Position numbers and translations under genes: made by a program. Shown here in pieces: positions 50,432 to 60,307 of a stretch of 64,000 bases of DNA. Positions within the stretch are counted from its first letter, which is position 1. Every line of letters begins with the position of its first letter. The notes beneath the pieces are model-generated. The model did no database searches. It was not told the DNA's origin and saw only the letters and a program-made list of their open reading frames with translations. Location: contig NZ_BAABCP010000002.1 in assembly GCF_039539005.1 (NCBI RefSeq), positions 124,001-188,000 on the forward strand, given 5' to 3'. The DNA comes from Microbacterium soli (GTDB lineage Bacteria; Actinomycetota; Actinomycetes; Actinomycetales; Microbacteriaceae).

Positions 50432-52185
50432 CAGACGTCGGACTCCTTCCCGGCATCCGCGGATCCCGTGGCGACAAGGGCCTCAGCGCGCTTGCGCTCG
50501 GCGATGGTCTGGCGCCTCTCGGCTTCTCCCCGAGCGCCCTTGCTGCGCGCGGCACGACCGCTCGATCCCGTCGCGACCGTGCGGAACTCCGTGCGAGCTC
50601 TGGCGGGGGCGCCGAGCGCCTCGGCGTTGAGCCCGGAGAGCGGATGACCTCCGCCGAAGAACTCCGTCCGCGCGAGGATCTGCATCACCGGGTGGGTGAA
50701 GATGACGAAGATGAAGACGTCGATCAGCGTGGTCAGCCCCAGTGTGAACGCGAAGCCCTTCACCGTGGCATCGGCAAGGATGAACAGCACGACGGCCGCG
50801 AGGATGTTGATCGACTTCGCGATGTAGATCGTGCGCTTCGCGCGATCCCAGCCGTATTCGATCGAGCCGGTGATGGTCCTCCCGTCCCGCAGCTCGTCAC
50901 GTATTCGCTCGAAGTAGACGATGAACGAGTCGGCCGTGAATCCGATCGAGACGATCAGTCCCGCGACGCCCGCGAGAGAGAGTCGGAAGCCCATCCGCCA
51001 GGCCAGGATGGCGATGAAGATGTACGTCAGGACGCCCATGACGGCGATCGACGCCATGATCACCCAGCCGAGGGCCCGATAACTCAGCAGTGAGTAGATC
51101 GCGACGAGTCCGAGACCGATGAGGCCCGCGATGAGCCCGTACTGCAGCTGCTGCGAGCCGAGCGTCGCCGAGACGGTGTCCGAGCTCTGCACCGAGAAGC
51201 TCAGCGGCAGGGCGCCGTACTTGAGCTGATCGGCGAGGGCCTTCGAGCTCTCCTGCGTGAAGTTCCCGGAGATGCTGGGCTTGCCGTTGAGGATCGTGGC
51301 CTGCATGACCGGTGCCGAGATCACCTTGCCGTCCAGGACGAAGGCGAACTGGTCGCGCGGGCTCTGCTGAGCGAGCCGGTTGGCGTTGAGACGCTGGCTT
51401 ATCTCACCGAAGACCTTCGTGCCGTGGGCGTCCAGCGACAGGTTGACCGTCCACTTTCCGGACTGCTGCTCGCGGCCGGCCGTGGCGTCGTTGATGACGG
51501 TGCCGTCCAGCTCCATCGGTCCGAGGATGTACTTCGCCGTGAAGACGCCCTGGTCGCCCTCCTCGCAGGCGATCAGCGGCTGGTCCTCCGGCGGATTGCC
51601 GTCCTGCTCGGCGCTGCAGTCGAACGCCTGGAACTCGGCCTGCAGCTTCGGGGTGAGCCAGGCCGGGTCGGAGGCATCCGTCGGCGTCGCGGTGGGCGTC
51701 GCCTCCAGCGTCGGATCGGGTGCAGGGAACGGCGTGCTCTTGCCGTCCTCGCCGACGAACTCGTTCGCCGGACCGGAGGCCGCCAGAACAGCGCGGAACT
51801 CGAGCTTGGCGCTGGCCTGGATCCTGTCCCTGGTCGCCTGATCAGCCGGACCGGGGATCTGGACCACGATGTTGCGCCCGCCTTCCGTCGTGATGTCGGC
51901 CTCGCCGACGCCGGAGGCGTCCACGCGCTGACGGATGATGGCGGCGGCCTGGTTCAGCTGCTCGTTGCTCGGTGCGGCACCGTCCGGCGTGCTGGCCTGC
52001 AGGATGATCTGCGTGCCGCCCTGCAGGTCCAGCGCGAGCTCCGGTGCCCACGAGCTGGCCGGCTCTCCGGCCTCCGTCTTGAAGACATAGACGCCGAGGG
52101 CGTTGATGCCGAACAGCACAGCCGTGACGATGAGCAGGCCGAGGAGGACCCGCCAGGCATGACGGGTGGGGGATGTGGATGCCAC
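50431..52185 (-). CDS. secD: Protein translocase subunit SecD
   Basis: SecD is the larger partner of SecF. The 584-residue protein has an N-terminal membrane helix, LALDLQGGTQIILQA (the DLQGG motif), a long outer domain and five C-terminal helices with VSIGFTADSFIVYFERIRDELR. A charged C-terminal tail of about 80 residues, rich in Arg, Ala and Glu, is common in Actinobacteria. The start is GTG with GGAAAG about 8 bases upstream. It lies 36 bases after yajC. Confidence 0.97.
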   Translation of the reverse strand: MASTSPTRHAWRVLLGLLIVTAVLFGINALGVYVFKTEAGEPASSWAPELALDLQGGTQIILQASTPDGAAPSNEQLNQAAAIIRQRVDASGVGEADITTEGGRNIVVQIPGPADQATRDRIQASAKLEFRAVLAASGPANEFVGEDGKSTPFPAPDPTLEATPTATPTDASDPAWLTPKLQAEFQAFDCSAEQDGNPPEDQPLIACEEGDQGVFTAKYILGPMELDGTVINDATAGREQQSGKWTVNLSLDAHGTKVFGEISQRLNANRLAQQSPRDQFAFVLDGKVISAPVMQATILNGKPSISGNFTQESSKALADQLKYGALPLSFSVQSSDTVSATLGSQQLQYGLIAGLIGLGLVAIYSLLSYRALGWVIMASIAVMGVLTYIFIAILAWRMGFRLSLAGVAGLIVSIGFTADSFIVYFERIRDELRDGRTITGSIEYGWDRAKRTIYIAKSINILAAVVLFILADATVKGFAFTLGLTTLIDVFIFVIFTHPVMQILARTEFFGGGHPLSGLNAEALGAPARARTEFRTVATGSSGRAARSKGARGEAERRQTIAERKRAEALVATGSADAGKESDV

Positions 52186-52221
52186 GTGGTCAGCTTTCCG
52201 GGTGAGAGGAGACGCCGTGCG

Positions 52222-52626
52222 TCAGTTGTCGTTGTTGCGCTCGAGACGGGCCTTCGTCTCCTCGGGCGTCTCCACCTTGATCGACTCGATGCCGTCGTCG
52301 AAGCTCTGCGCCGCGGACTCGTCCGCCTCGTCGTCCTCGTCCTCCTCCACGGACTCGGTCGGGTCGACCACACGTAGGATCGCCTGGCTGTGCACCTCGA
52401 TGACCACGCCGGGTGCGAGCTCGACCTCGGCGGGCCTGTCCAGGTCGACGGGGTCGTAGGACACGATCGTGCCGTAGAGCCCGCCCTGCAGGAGGACCTT
52501 CGCCCCCGGGACGGTCTTGGCAGCCTTCTCCTCCTGCTGCGCCTTCATCTGCTTCTGGCGCTTGCGCGAGTTCATGAACATGAACACGAGCATCACGGCG
52601 AGAAGTCCGAAGAGGATGATTTCCAT
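52222..52626 (-). CDS. yajC: Preprotein translocase subunit YajC
   Basis: YajC accompanies SecDF. The 134-residue protein has one N-terminal membrane helix (IILFGLLAVMLVFMFM), the RKRQKQMKAQQE basic segment and the GAKVLLQGGLYGTIVSYD domain. The C-terminal half is very acidic (EEDEDDEADES). The transcript probably starts from the TATAAT box at the end of ruvB. Confidence 0.95.
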   Translation of the reverse strand: MEIILFGLLAVMLVFMFMNSRKRQKQMKAQQEEKAAKTVPGAKVLLQGGLYGTIVSYDPVDLDRPAEVELAPGVVIEVHSQAILRVVDPTESVEEDEDDEADESAAQSFDDGIESIKVETPEETKARLERNNDN

Positions 52627-52694
52627 GAGAGCAAGAGCCTTTCGAGGTGCATGCCGAACGCGTCGATGCGCGAGGGTCCGTGAAGTCTTCAGCG

Positions 52695-52700
52695 ATTATA
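52695..52700 (-). promoter_or_regulatory. TATAAT -10 box for yajC-secD-secF
   Basis: A perfect TATAAT on the minus strand; its central TAA is the ruvB stop codon. In this high-GC context such a match is unusual. The -35 region lies in ruvB and is weak. The leader to yajC would be about 60 bases. Confidence 0.6.
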
Positions 52701-53736
52701 GGTCATCGAGCAATGCCGAACCCTCGGGGTGCGCGATCCCCAGATGCCGGTAGGCGTCCGGCATCGCGATCCGACCGCGCGGCGTGCGCCCGAGGAAGCC
52801 GATGCGCACGAGATAGGGCTCCACGACGCTCTCGACGGTCTCGGCCTCCTCGCCGACGGCGACCGCCAGTGTGCTCAGCCCGACGGGACCGCCGCGGAAG
52901 CGTCGCACGAGGGCGTTCAGCACAGCGCGGTCGAGGCGATCCAAGCCGATGGCGTCGACGTCGTACAGCTCGAGCGCGGCGCGCACATCCTCGAGCGTGC
53001 CCTCGTCTCCGCCACCGTGCACGAGCGCGTAGTCGCGCACGCGGCGCAGCAGCCGGTTCGCGATCCGCGGCGTACCGCGCGAGCGTCTCGCGATCTCCGC
53101 GAGGGAATCCGAGGGGAGCCCCACGCCGAGGACTGATGCCGAGCGCGAGATCACCTGCTCCAGGTCGCTCTCGTCGTAGAACTCGAGGTGGCCGGTGAAC
53201 CCGAACCGGTCCCGCAGCGGGTTGGGCAGTAACCCTGCCCGTGTGGTGGCGCCGACGAGCGTGAACGGCGCGAGATCCAGCGGGATGCTCGTGGCGCCGG
53301 CGCCCTTGCCGACCATGATGTCGATGCGGAAGTCCTCCATCGCGAGATACAGCATCTCCTCGGCGGAGCGGGCCATGCGGTGGATCTCGTCGATGAACAG
53401 CACCTCGCCGGGGGTGAGGCTGGACAACAGGGCCGCCAGGTCTCCGGCATGTTGGATGGCAGGTCCGCTGCTGAGGCGAAGCGGACGCCCGCTCTCGTGG
53501 GCGACGATCATCGCCAGCGTCGTCTTGCCGAGCCCCGGAGGCCCTGCCAGCAGGATGTGATCGGCTGGACGCTCCTGGATGCGGGCGGCTTCCAACAGCA
53601 GCTGCAGCTGGCCGCGCACCTTCGGCTGGCCGACGAACTCGCCCAGGCTGGATGGGCGCAGCGCGCCCTCGATCGCGAGCTCGGTCTCGTCGAGGGCCTG
53701 CCCGGTCGTGGGGTGATCCTGCGCGCCCTCAGCCAC
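52696..53736 (-). CDS. ruvB: Holliday junction DNA helicase RuvB
   Basis: RuvB is the AAA+ motor that drives branch migration with RuvA. The 346-residue protein has Walker [19 protein letters not shown], Walker [10 protein letters not shown], sensor 1 VGATTRAG, and the winged-helix C-terminus with [19 protein letters not shown]. The GTG start has GGGAG 6 bases before it and overlaps the ruvA stop by 8 bases (GTGGCTGA). Confidence 0.97.
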   Translation of the reverse strand: MAEGAQDHPTTGQALDETELAIEGALRPSSLGEFVGQPKVRGQLQLLLEAARIQERPADHILLAGPPGLGKTTLAMIVAHESGRPLRLSSGPAIQHAGDLAALLSSLTPGEVLFIDEIHRMARSAEEMLYLAMEDFRIDIMVGKGAGATSIPLDLAPFTLVGATTRAGLLPNPLRDRFGFTGHLEFYDESDLEQVISRSASVLGVGLPSDSLAEIARRSRGTPRIANRLLRRVRDYALVHGGGDEGTLEDVRAALELYDVDAIGLDRLDRAVLNALVRRFRGGPVGLSTLAVAVGEEAETVESVVEPYLVRIGFLGRTPRGRIAMPDAYRHLGIAHPEGSALLDDL

Positions 53737-54337
53737 GCGCGGCTCCCGGTCCCATGGCGGCCAGGGCGCGGCGCAGCAGCGCGGAGACGGACTCCCGTTC
53801 GGCATCCGTCGCGTCTTCGGCGGACTGCGCGGATGCCTCCGCCGCGACCTTCTCCTTCCAGCCGAGGCCGACCAGCGCGGCCGTCACCTGATCGATGACA
53901 GCCGTGCTCGCCGCCGTCGCCGGTGCACTCGCGACGTGCGCCTGCACCTTGCCCGCCAGCTGCAGGACGATGAGCTTGGCGGTCTTGGGCCCGATGCCGG
54001 ACACCCGGCGGAACGGCGCGTCGTCCTCGCCCGTGACGGCTTCGGCGATCTGGTCGACGGTGAGGTGCGAGAGCACGCCGAGCGCGGACTTCGGGCCCAC
54101 TCCCGTGACACTCAGCAGCAGCCCGAAGACCTCCAGTTCGTCCCGGTCGGCGAAGCCGTACAGCGTCAGCGCGTCATCGCGCACGATGAGGCTCGTGTGC
54201 AGCCTCAGCTGCTGGCCGACGACCGCGGTGTGGGCGACGTCGGCGGGCACGAACACCGAGAACCCGACCCCTCCGGTCTCGACGACGACGCGGTCCGGGG
54301 CGGCATGCAGCACCGTGCCGCGCAGGGAGGAGATCAT
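53729..54337 (-). CDS. ruvA: Holliday junction DNA-binding protein RuvA
   Basis: RuvA binds the four-way junction and loads RuvB. The 202-residue protein shows [15 protein letters not shown], the acidic pin region, and helix-hairpin-helix motifs [18 protein letters not shown] and [16 protein letters not shown]. The C-terminal third is the RuvB-binding domain. It lies 28 bases after ruvC. Confidence 0.97.
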   Translation of the reverse strand: MISSLRGTVLHAAPDRVVVETGGVGFSVFVPADVAHTAVVGQQLRLHTSLIVRDDALTLYGFADRDELEVFGLLLSVTGVGPKSALGVLSHLTVDQIAEAVTGEDDAPFRRVSGIGPKTAKLIVLQLAGKVQAHVASAPATAASTAVIDQVTAALVGLGWKEKVAAEASAQSAEDATDAERESVSALLRRALAAMGPGAARG

Positions 54338-54365
54338 GCGTCCACCCTATCGAGCCTCCGCGTGC

Positions 54366-54956
54366 TCACCGGTGAACGGGTCCAAGACGCCGATCACGCA
54401 CCCGTGTGCTCCGCTCGGCGTCGGTCCAGGCCCGCTGTGCGGGCGTGAGCGCGCCGGCGACCGCCCGCGCCGTCTCGCCGCCCCGCCAGGCATGGCAGAG
54501 GGCGATCGCCAGCGCATCGGCGGCGTCGGCGGGCTTGGGCAGCACGTCCAGACGCAGGATGCGGGCGACCATCGACTGCACCTGTCTCTTGTCCGCCGAG
54601 CCGTACCCGGTCACGGCGGCCTTCACCTCGCTCGGTGTGTGCGTGTCGGCGGGAAGTCCCGCCTCAGCCGCGACCAGGAGAGCCACGCCGGATGCCTGCG
54701 CCGTGCCCATCACGGTCTGCACATTGTGCTGGGCGAACACCCGCTCCACGGCGACGGCATCCGGCCGATGCTCGGCGATGACCTCTCTGATGCCCGCAGC
54801 GACGGCCGCGAGGCGGGCGGGGAGATCGGCCTCCAGTGGTGTGCGCACGACTCCGACATGGACGAGGGTCGCGCGCCGTGTGCGGTCGACGTCGACGACG
54901 CCGACGCCGCACCTGGTCAGGCCGGGGTCGATGCCCAGTACGCGCAGAGTGCTCAC
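54366..54956 (-). CDS. ruvC: Crossover junction endodeoxyribonuclease RuvC
   Basis: RuvC cuts Holliday junctions. The 196-residue protein has the RNase H-like acidic residues in [15 protein letters not shown], in VAVERVF and in [14 protein letters not shown] basic tail follows the catalytic domain. The start is GTG. It opens the ruvC-ruvA-ruvB set and is followed by no SOS box that I can recognise. Confidence 0.96.
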   Translation of the reverse strand: MSTLRVLGIDPGLTRCGVGVVDVDRTRRATLVHVGVVRTPLEADLPARLAAVAAGIREVIAEHRPDAVAVERVFAQHNVQTVMGTAQASGVALLVAAEAGLPADTHTPSEVKAAVTGYGSADKRQVQSMVARILRLDVLPKPADAADALAIALCHAWRGGETARAVAGALTPAQRAWTDAERSTRVRDRRLGPVHR

Positions 54957-54978
54957 TCCCCCAGGCTACGTGCGCAGG

Positions 54979-55010
54979 AAGGCCCCGGGCGCAGGCGCGC
55001 CCGGGGCCTT
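54979..55010 (-). terminator. Strong hairpin terminator between yebC and ruvC
   Basis: Two perfect 14-base arms (54979-54992 and 54997-55010) flank a 4-base loop. The arms begin AAGGCCCC and end GGGGCCTT. It lies 20 bases past the yebC stop, so ruvC probably starts from its own promoter, which I could not place. Confidence 0.85.
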
Positions 55011-55030
55011 CGGAAGCCTGTCGGCGGCTC

Positions 55031-55795
55031 TCACTCCTCGTCGTCGTCCGCGAGTTCGGCCTGCACCTCGGCGGTCAGATCGAAATTCGTGAACACGTTC
55101 TGCACGTCGTCGCTGTCCTCGAGCGCGTCGATCAGCCGGAAGACCTTGCGAGCCGTGTCGGCGTCGATCTCGACCTTCAGATTGGGGACGAATTCGACGT
55201 CGGCCGATTCGTAGTCGATGCCGGCCTCCTGAAGCGCGGAGCGCACCGCAACGAGGTCGTTCGCCTCGGTGATGACCTGGAAGCCCTCGGCGTGGTCCTC
55301 GATCTCCTCGGCGCCCGCTTCGAGGGCCGCCATCATGACGTCGTCCTCGGTGGTGCCCTCCGAGCCCACCACGATGACGCCCTTGCGCGTGAAGTTGTAG
55401 GCGACCGATCCCGGGTCGGCCAGTGTGCCGCCGTTGCGGCTGAGCGTCGTGCGCACTTCCGCCGCTGCGCGGTTCTTGTTGTCGGTGAGGCACTCGATCA
55501 TGAACGCGACCCCGTTCGGCCCGTATCCCTCGTACATGATCGACGTGTACTCGACGGCCTCGCCGCCGATGCCGGCGCCGCGCTTGATCGCGCGATCGAT
55601 GTTGTCCTTCGGGACGGAGGTCTTCTTGGCCTTGAGCACGGCATCGAAGAGCGTCGGGTTGCCGTCCAGGTCGGCACCACCGAGCTTGGCCGCCACCTCG
55701 ATGTTCTTGATCAGCTTGGCCCACGACTTGGCACGGCGTGCGTCGATGACCGCCTTCTTGTGCTTGGTCGTGGCCCACTTGGAATGCCCGGACAT
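55031..55795 (-). CDS. YebC/PmpR family protein
   Basis: A 254-residue member of the YebC/TACO1 family, described both as a transcription regulator and as a translation factor for difficult sequences. It has the family start [23 protein letters not shown] and the acidic, three-domain layout, with [19 protein letters not shown] in the middle and an acidic C-terminus ending ADDDEE. The ATG follows a TAGACT -10-like box by about 50 bases. The pdxT-yebC-ruvC order is conserved in Actinobacteria. Confidence 0.95.
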   Translation of the reverse strand: MSGHSKWATTKHKKAVIDARRAKSWAKLIKNIEVAAKLGGADLDGNPTLFDAVLKAKKTSVPKDNIDRAIKRGAGIGGEAVEYTSIMYEGYGPNGVAFMIECLTDNKNRAAAEVRTTLSRNGGTLADPGSVAYNFTRKGVIVVGSEGTTEDDVMMAALEAGAEEIEDHAEGFQVITEANDLVAVRSALQEAGIDYESADVEFVPNLKVEIDADTARKVFRLIDALEDSDDVQNVFTNFDLTAEVQAELADDDEE

Positions 55796-55845
55796 ATGTC
55801 TCCGCTCGTCTCGTGTGCCCCGCAGTCGCCTCCAGGGCGTCTTAC

Positions 55846-55851
55846 AGTCTA
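55846..55851 (-). promoter_or_regulatory. Possible -10 box of yebC
   Basis: TAGACT on the minus strand in the 161-base gap between pdxT and yebC. CTGACG lies upstream but at 20 bases, too far for a standard -35. The rest of the gap shows nothing I recognise. Confidence 0.35.
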
Positions 55852-55956
55852 ACGAATCGAGGGCTTTCCGCCGTCAGGCCACGGATCCCGTGCCTCTCAT
55901 GTCGATGGTGCCGGAAGATGGATGCATCCGGCGAAGTCAGCGCGCGCGGAGAGGAT

Positions 55957-56546
55957 TCAGCCGCGCGCCGCGACCCGGTCCAGGAAGTGCTGATGGAACC
56001 GGGGCTCGCCGGAGAGCTCCGGATGGAAGCTGATCCCCACCAGGTCGCCCTGCTGCACCGCCACGACGCGCCCGTCATGGAGCGTCGCCAGCGCCCGGGC
56101 ATCCGCCCCGACCTCCTCGACCACGGGGCCGCGGATGAACGTCGTGTGCACGGGCTCGGCGCCCAGCGCCGGGATGTCCAGCTCGGCCTCGAAGGACTCC
56201 GTCTGCCTGCCGAACGCGTTGCGCCTGGTCACGACGTCCAGGCCGCCGAAGGTCCGCTGTCCTTCCACCCCGTCCACGAGTCGATCGGAGAGCATGATGA
56301 GCCCCGCGCAGGTGCCGAGCATCGGCATGCCCTCGCCGATGGCGGAGCGGATGGAGGCGGCCAGCCCGAACAGGTGCGAGAGCCTGTCCATCACGGTGGA
56401 CTCGCCGCCCGGGATGACCAGGCCGTCCACGAGCGCGAACTCCTCGGGTCGTCTCACCCGCACGACCTCGGCGCCGAGGTGCTCGAGCAGGGCGACGTGC
56501 TCGAGCACGTCCCCCTGCAGTGCGAGCACACCGACCCGCGGCGTGC

Positions 56547-56553
<7 letters not shown>
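55957..56553 (-). CDS. pdxT: Pyridoxal 5-phosphate synthase glutaminase subunit
   Basis: PdxT supplies ammonia to PdxS for making PLP. The 198-residue class I glutaminase has [13 protein letters not shown], the LVIPGGEST loop, the nucleophile Cys in [10 protein letters not shown], and His/Glu in [10 protein letters not shown]. The start is one of two adjacent GTG codons overlapping the pdxS stop; the second one overlaps as GTGA. It forms a complex with the PdxS ring. Confidence 0.97.
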
Positions 56554-57449
<896 letters not shown>

Positions 57450-57474
57450 CGTGTCTCCTCGGCGGGATCGGATG

Positions 57475-57521
57475 AGTACAAACGGTTGATTGACCTATGT
57501 CAAAAGATAGCACTCTAGAAT
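57475..57521. promoter_or_regulatory. Divergent pdxS / mocR promoter with palindromic operator
   Basis: For pdxS, minus strand: TTGACA (57503-57498) and TGTACT (57480-57475) with a 17-base spacer. For the regulator, plus strand: TAGAAT at 57516-57521, ending 7 bases before its ATG, with TTGACC upstream at a long 20-base spacing. The palindrome TTGAC-CTAT-GTCAA (57490-57503) overlaps the -35 regions of both, a natural site for the MocR-type regulator. A second TTGA at 57486-57489 makes a partial direct repeat. Confidence 0.72.
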
Positions 57522-57528
57522 CAAGACG

Positions 57529-58836
57529 ATGAACGTCGAGATCGCAGGCACCACGGCAGCCGAGATCGCCGACAGCGTGCGAGCGCTGCGCGAGCGCGGG
57601 CTGCTCAGCCCCGGCGATGCTCTCCCCCCTGTCCGCGAGCTGGCGGCCACGCTCGGCGTGAACCGGAACACCGCCGTGGCCGCATACCGCCAACTCGCTC
57701 ACGCGGGTCTCGTGGTGTCGAAGGGGCGCGGCGGCACGCTCATGGCCGGGGCCGCCCACGTCGCTCAGGAGGGCATCGCGGCCGACACCGTGCTGCAGGA
57801 CATCGGCTCGGGCAACCCCGATCCCCGGTTGATCCCCGACCCGGCTACAGCACTCTCCGCACTGGTTGGCAGGCCCGTCCTGTACGGGGAGCCCGTCATC
57901 GACCCCGAGCTGGAGCGGTGGGCTCACGAATGGATGCGCAGCGACCTGCCCCGCAGTGACATGCGCATCACCGTCACCAGCGGCGCGGTCGACGCCGTCG
58001 AGCGACTCCTTGCGCAGGCTCTCATGCGCGACGATGCCGTGGCCCTCGAGGATCCGTGCTTCCTGGCCAGCATCCACACCGTCCGCCTGGGCGGTTACCG
58101 CGCGGTGCCCATCCCTGTGGACGAGGAGGGGATGACGGTCGAGGGCCTCCGTGCGGCACTGGATGCCGGTGCCCGCGCGATCATCAGCACGCCGCGAGCG
58201 CAGAACCCCACCGGGGTCAGCCTCTCCCCCGCGCGCGCCGCAGCTCTGCGCGAGGTGCTGCGCCCGCATCCGTACGTCCTCATCATCGAAGATGATCACT
58301 TCTCGATGCTCTCCGTGCACCCGTATTCCACGCTGATCGGACCAGATCACCGGCGCTATGCGCTGCTGCGCTCGGTGTCCAAGTTCCTCGGACCGGACAT
58401 GTGCCTCGCGCTCGCGGCGACCGATCCCACCACGGCCGAGCGCCTCGCCCTGCGCCTCAACCCCGGCACCACCTGGGTCAGCCACCTGCTGCAGCGGCTC
58501 GCCCACGCGCAGCTGTCGGATCCTCGCGTGCGTGCGCAGATCGCGAAGGCCGCCGCGCATTACGCCGAGCGCAACCGCGCCTTCACGGATGCTCTGGTCG
58601 AGCGCGGCATGCGGACGCCGTCTTCCGACGGGCTGAGCGTGTGGGTGCGACTGCCGGTGCCGGCGCGCACGGCCGCTGCGCGCCTCATGCGTCGCGGCTG
58701 GCTGGTGCGCACGGGCGACGAGTTCCGCATCGACGAGGCATCCCCGGCATCCGACTGTCTGCGGCTGACCGTGCATGATCTGGACGACGACGACACCGCC
58801 CGCCTGCTGCGTGATCTGGAGACCGCCGCACGCTGA
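57529..58836 (+). CDS. MocR/PdxR-type transcriptional regulator (GntR-aminotransferase fusion)
   Basis: A 435-residue regulator. The N-terminal winged helix of the GntR family has LPPVRELAATLGVNRNTAVAAYRQLAHAG (about 33-61). The rest is a fold-type I aminotransferase domain with the presumed PLP lysine in RSVSKFLGPDMCLA. MocR proteins sense PLP; those beside pdx genes (PdxR, PtsJ) control them. Divergence from pdxS and the downstream pdxY kinase make that the likely role here. No ribosome binding site precedes the ATG and a TAGAAT box ends 7 bases upstream, so the mRNA may be leaderless. Confidence 0.92.
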   Translation: MNVEIAGTTAAEIADSVRALRERGLLSPGDALPPVRELAATLGVNRNTAVAAYRQLAHAGLVVSKGRGGTLMAGAAHVAQEGIAADTVLQDIGSGNPDPRLIPDPATALSALVGRPVLYGEPVIDPELERWAHEWMRSDLPRSDMRITVTSGAVDAVERLLAQALMRDDAVALEDPCFLASIHTVRLGGYRAVPIPVDEEGMTVEGLRAALDAGARAIISTPRAQNPTGVSLSPARAAALREVLRPHPYVLIIEDDHFSMLSVHPYSTLIGPDHRRYALLRSVSKFLGPDMCLALAATDPTTAERLALRLNPGTTWVSHLLQRLAHAQLSDPRVRAQIAKAAAHYAERNRAFTDALVERGMRTPSSDGLSVWVRLPVPARTAAARLMRRGWLVRTGDEFRIDEASPASDCLRLTVHDLDDDDTARLLRDLETAAR

Positions 58837-58867
58837 GCGACGCCGCCGAGGATGAGAGGATGACAGG

Positions 58868-59719
58868 ATGAAGATCCTCTCGATCCAGTCGGCCGTGGCT
58901 TTCGGCCACGTCGGCAACTCGGCCGCCGTCTTCCCTCTGCAGCGCATCGGCGTCGAGGTGCTCCCGGTCCACACGGTCACCTTCTCCAACCACACCGGCT
59001 ACGGCGCCTGGCGCGGTCCGATGATCGCCCCGGACGACGTGCGCGATGTCATCACCGGCGTCGAGGAGCGCGGCGTGCTGCCGCACATCGACGCGGTGCT
59101 CAGCGGCTACCAGGGTGGCGAAGGCATCGCCGACGTCATCGTCGAGGCGGTCGCGAAGGTCAAGGCGGCGAACCCGGACGCCGTGTACGCCTGCGACCCG
59201 GTGATGGGCAACGCCAAGTCGGGGTGCTTCGTCGCACCGGCCATCCCCGAGCTGCTGCGCGAGAAAGTGGTGCCGGTCGCCGACATCATCACGCCCAACC
59301 AGTTCGAGCTGGGCTACCTGACCGGCACGGAACCCGCCGACCTGGAGTCCACGCTGGCGTCCGTGGACGCCGCGACGGCCATGGGACCCTCCGTGGTGCT
59401 GGTGACCTCGGTCGAGCGCCCCGATCGTGAGGAGGGCACCATCGAGATGCTCGCGGTCGACGGGCAGGGTGCGTGGCTGGTGGCGACACCGCGGCTTCCC
59501 CTGAAGGCCAACGGCTCCGGCGACGTCACGGCGGCGCTGTTCACCGCGCACTACGTCGAGACCGGTGATGCGAGGCTCGCCCTGGAGCGCACCGTGTCGA
59601 GCGTCTTCGACCTGCTGCAGAACACCCTCGACTCCGGTGAGCGCGAGCTGCAGCTGATCCAATCGCAGGAGGCCTACGCGAACCCGCGCCTGCAATTCAC
59701 CGCGTACCGGGTGCGCTGA
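58868..59719 (+). CDS. pdxY: Pyridoxal kinase
   Basis: PdxY phosphorylates pyridoxal in B6 salvage. The 283-residue ribokinase-fold protein begins MKILSIQSAVAFGHVGNSAAVFPLQRIG, with VSFSNHTGYG-type substrate residues (TFSNHTGYGAWRG) and the ATP/anion-hole motif KANGSGDVTAALF, where the catalytic Asp follows GSG. It lies 31 bases after the regulator and probably shares its transcript. It converges on the HIT gene with 18 bases between. Confidence 0.95.
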   Translation: MKILSIQSAVAFGHVGNSAAVFPLQRIGVEVLPVHTVTFSNHTGYGAWRGPMIAPDDVRDVITGVEERGVLPHIDAVLSGYQGGEGIADVIVEAVAKVKAANPDAVYACDPVMGNAKSGCFVAPAIPELLREKVVPVADIITPNQFELGYLTGTEPADLESTLASVDAATAMGPSVVLVTSVERPDREEGTIEMLAVDGQGAWLVATPRLPLKANGSGDVTAALFTAHYVETGDARLALERTVSSVFDLLQNTLDSGERELQLIQSQEAYANPRLQFTAYRVR

Positions 59720-59737
59720 CGCGCGCGACGCCGGCCG

Positions 59738-60307
59738 TCAGCGCGGCCAGGCGTTCGCTACGGCCTCACGCACCTCGCCGAGCAGCTGCGGAAGCGCCTT
59801 GGTCTTGGCGATGATCGGGAAGAAGTTCGCATCCGATGACCAGCGCGGCACGATGTGCTGATGCAGGTGCGCATCCACGCCCGCACCGGCCACATGCCCC
59901 TGGTTCATCCCCAGGTTGAACCCGTCGCAGTGCGAGACCTCACGTAGCACGCGCATCCCGGTCTGCGTGAGCGCGCCGATCTCGGCGACCTCCTCGGGCG
60001 TCGCCCGGTCGTACGTCGCGATGTGACGGTACGGGCACACCAGCAGGTGACCGGAGTTGTACGGGAACAGGTTCAGCAGCACGTATGCGGTCTCCCCCCG
60101 GGCGACGATGAGCCGCTCCTCGTCGGGATGCCGCGGAGCCTCGCAGAACGGGCATTCCTGCCGCAGCGGCTCCGGCCCGGCCTGGATGTAAGCCATGCGG
60201 TGCGGGGTCCACAGTCGCTGGAACTCGTCCGGCACGCCCACCAGACGAGCGGCATCCTCCAACGACCCGGAGTCCGTCACGGGGCCCGGATCCGCAGGGG
60301 CGGACAT
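59738..60307 (-). CDS. HIT-family hydrolase (Ap4A phosphorylase-like)
   Basis: A 189-residue histidine-triad protein. The triad is HLHQHIVPRW near residue 145, and a CPFC pair at about 52-55 may bind zinc. The close mycobacterial relative beside thrS (Rv2613c) is an Ap4A phosphorylase, so that activity is likely. The ATG shares one base with the thrS stop (TGATG). The thrS-HIT pair is conserved in Actinobacteria. Confidence 0.93.
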   Translation of the reverse strand: MSAPADPGPVTDSGSLEDAARLVGVPDEFQRLWTPHRMAYIQAGPEPLRQECPFCEAPRHPDEERLIVARGETAYVLLNLFPYNSGHLLVCPYRHIATYDRATPEEVAEIGALTQTGMRVLREVSHCDGFNLGMNQGHVAGAGVDAHLHQHIVPRWSSDANFFPIIAKTKALPQLLGEVREAVANAWPR

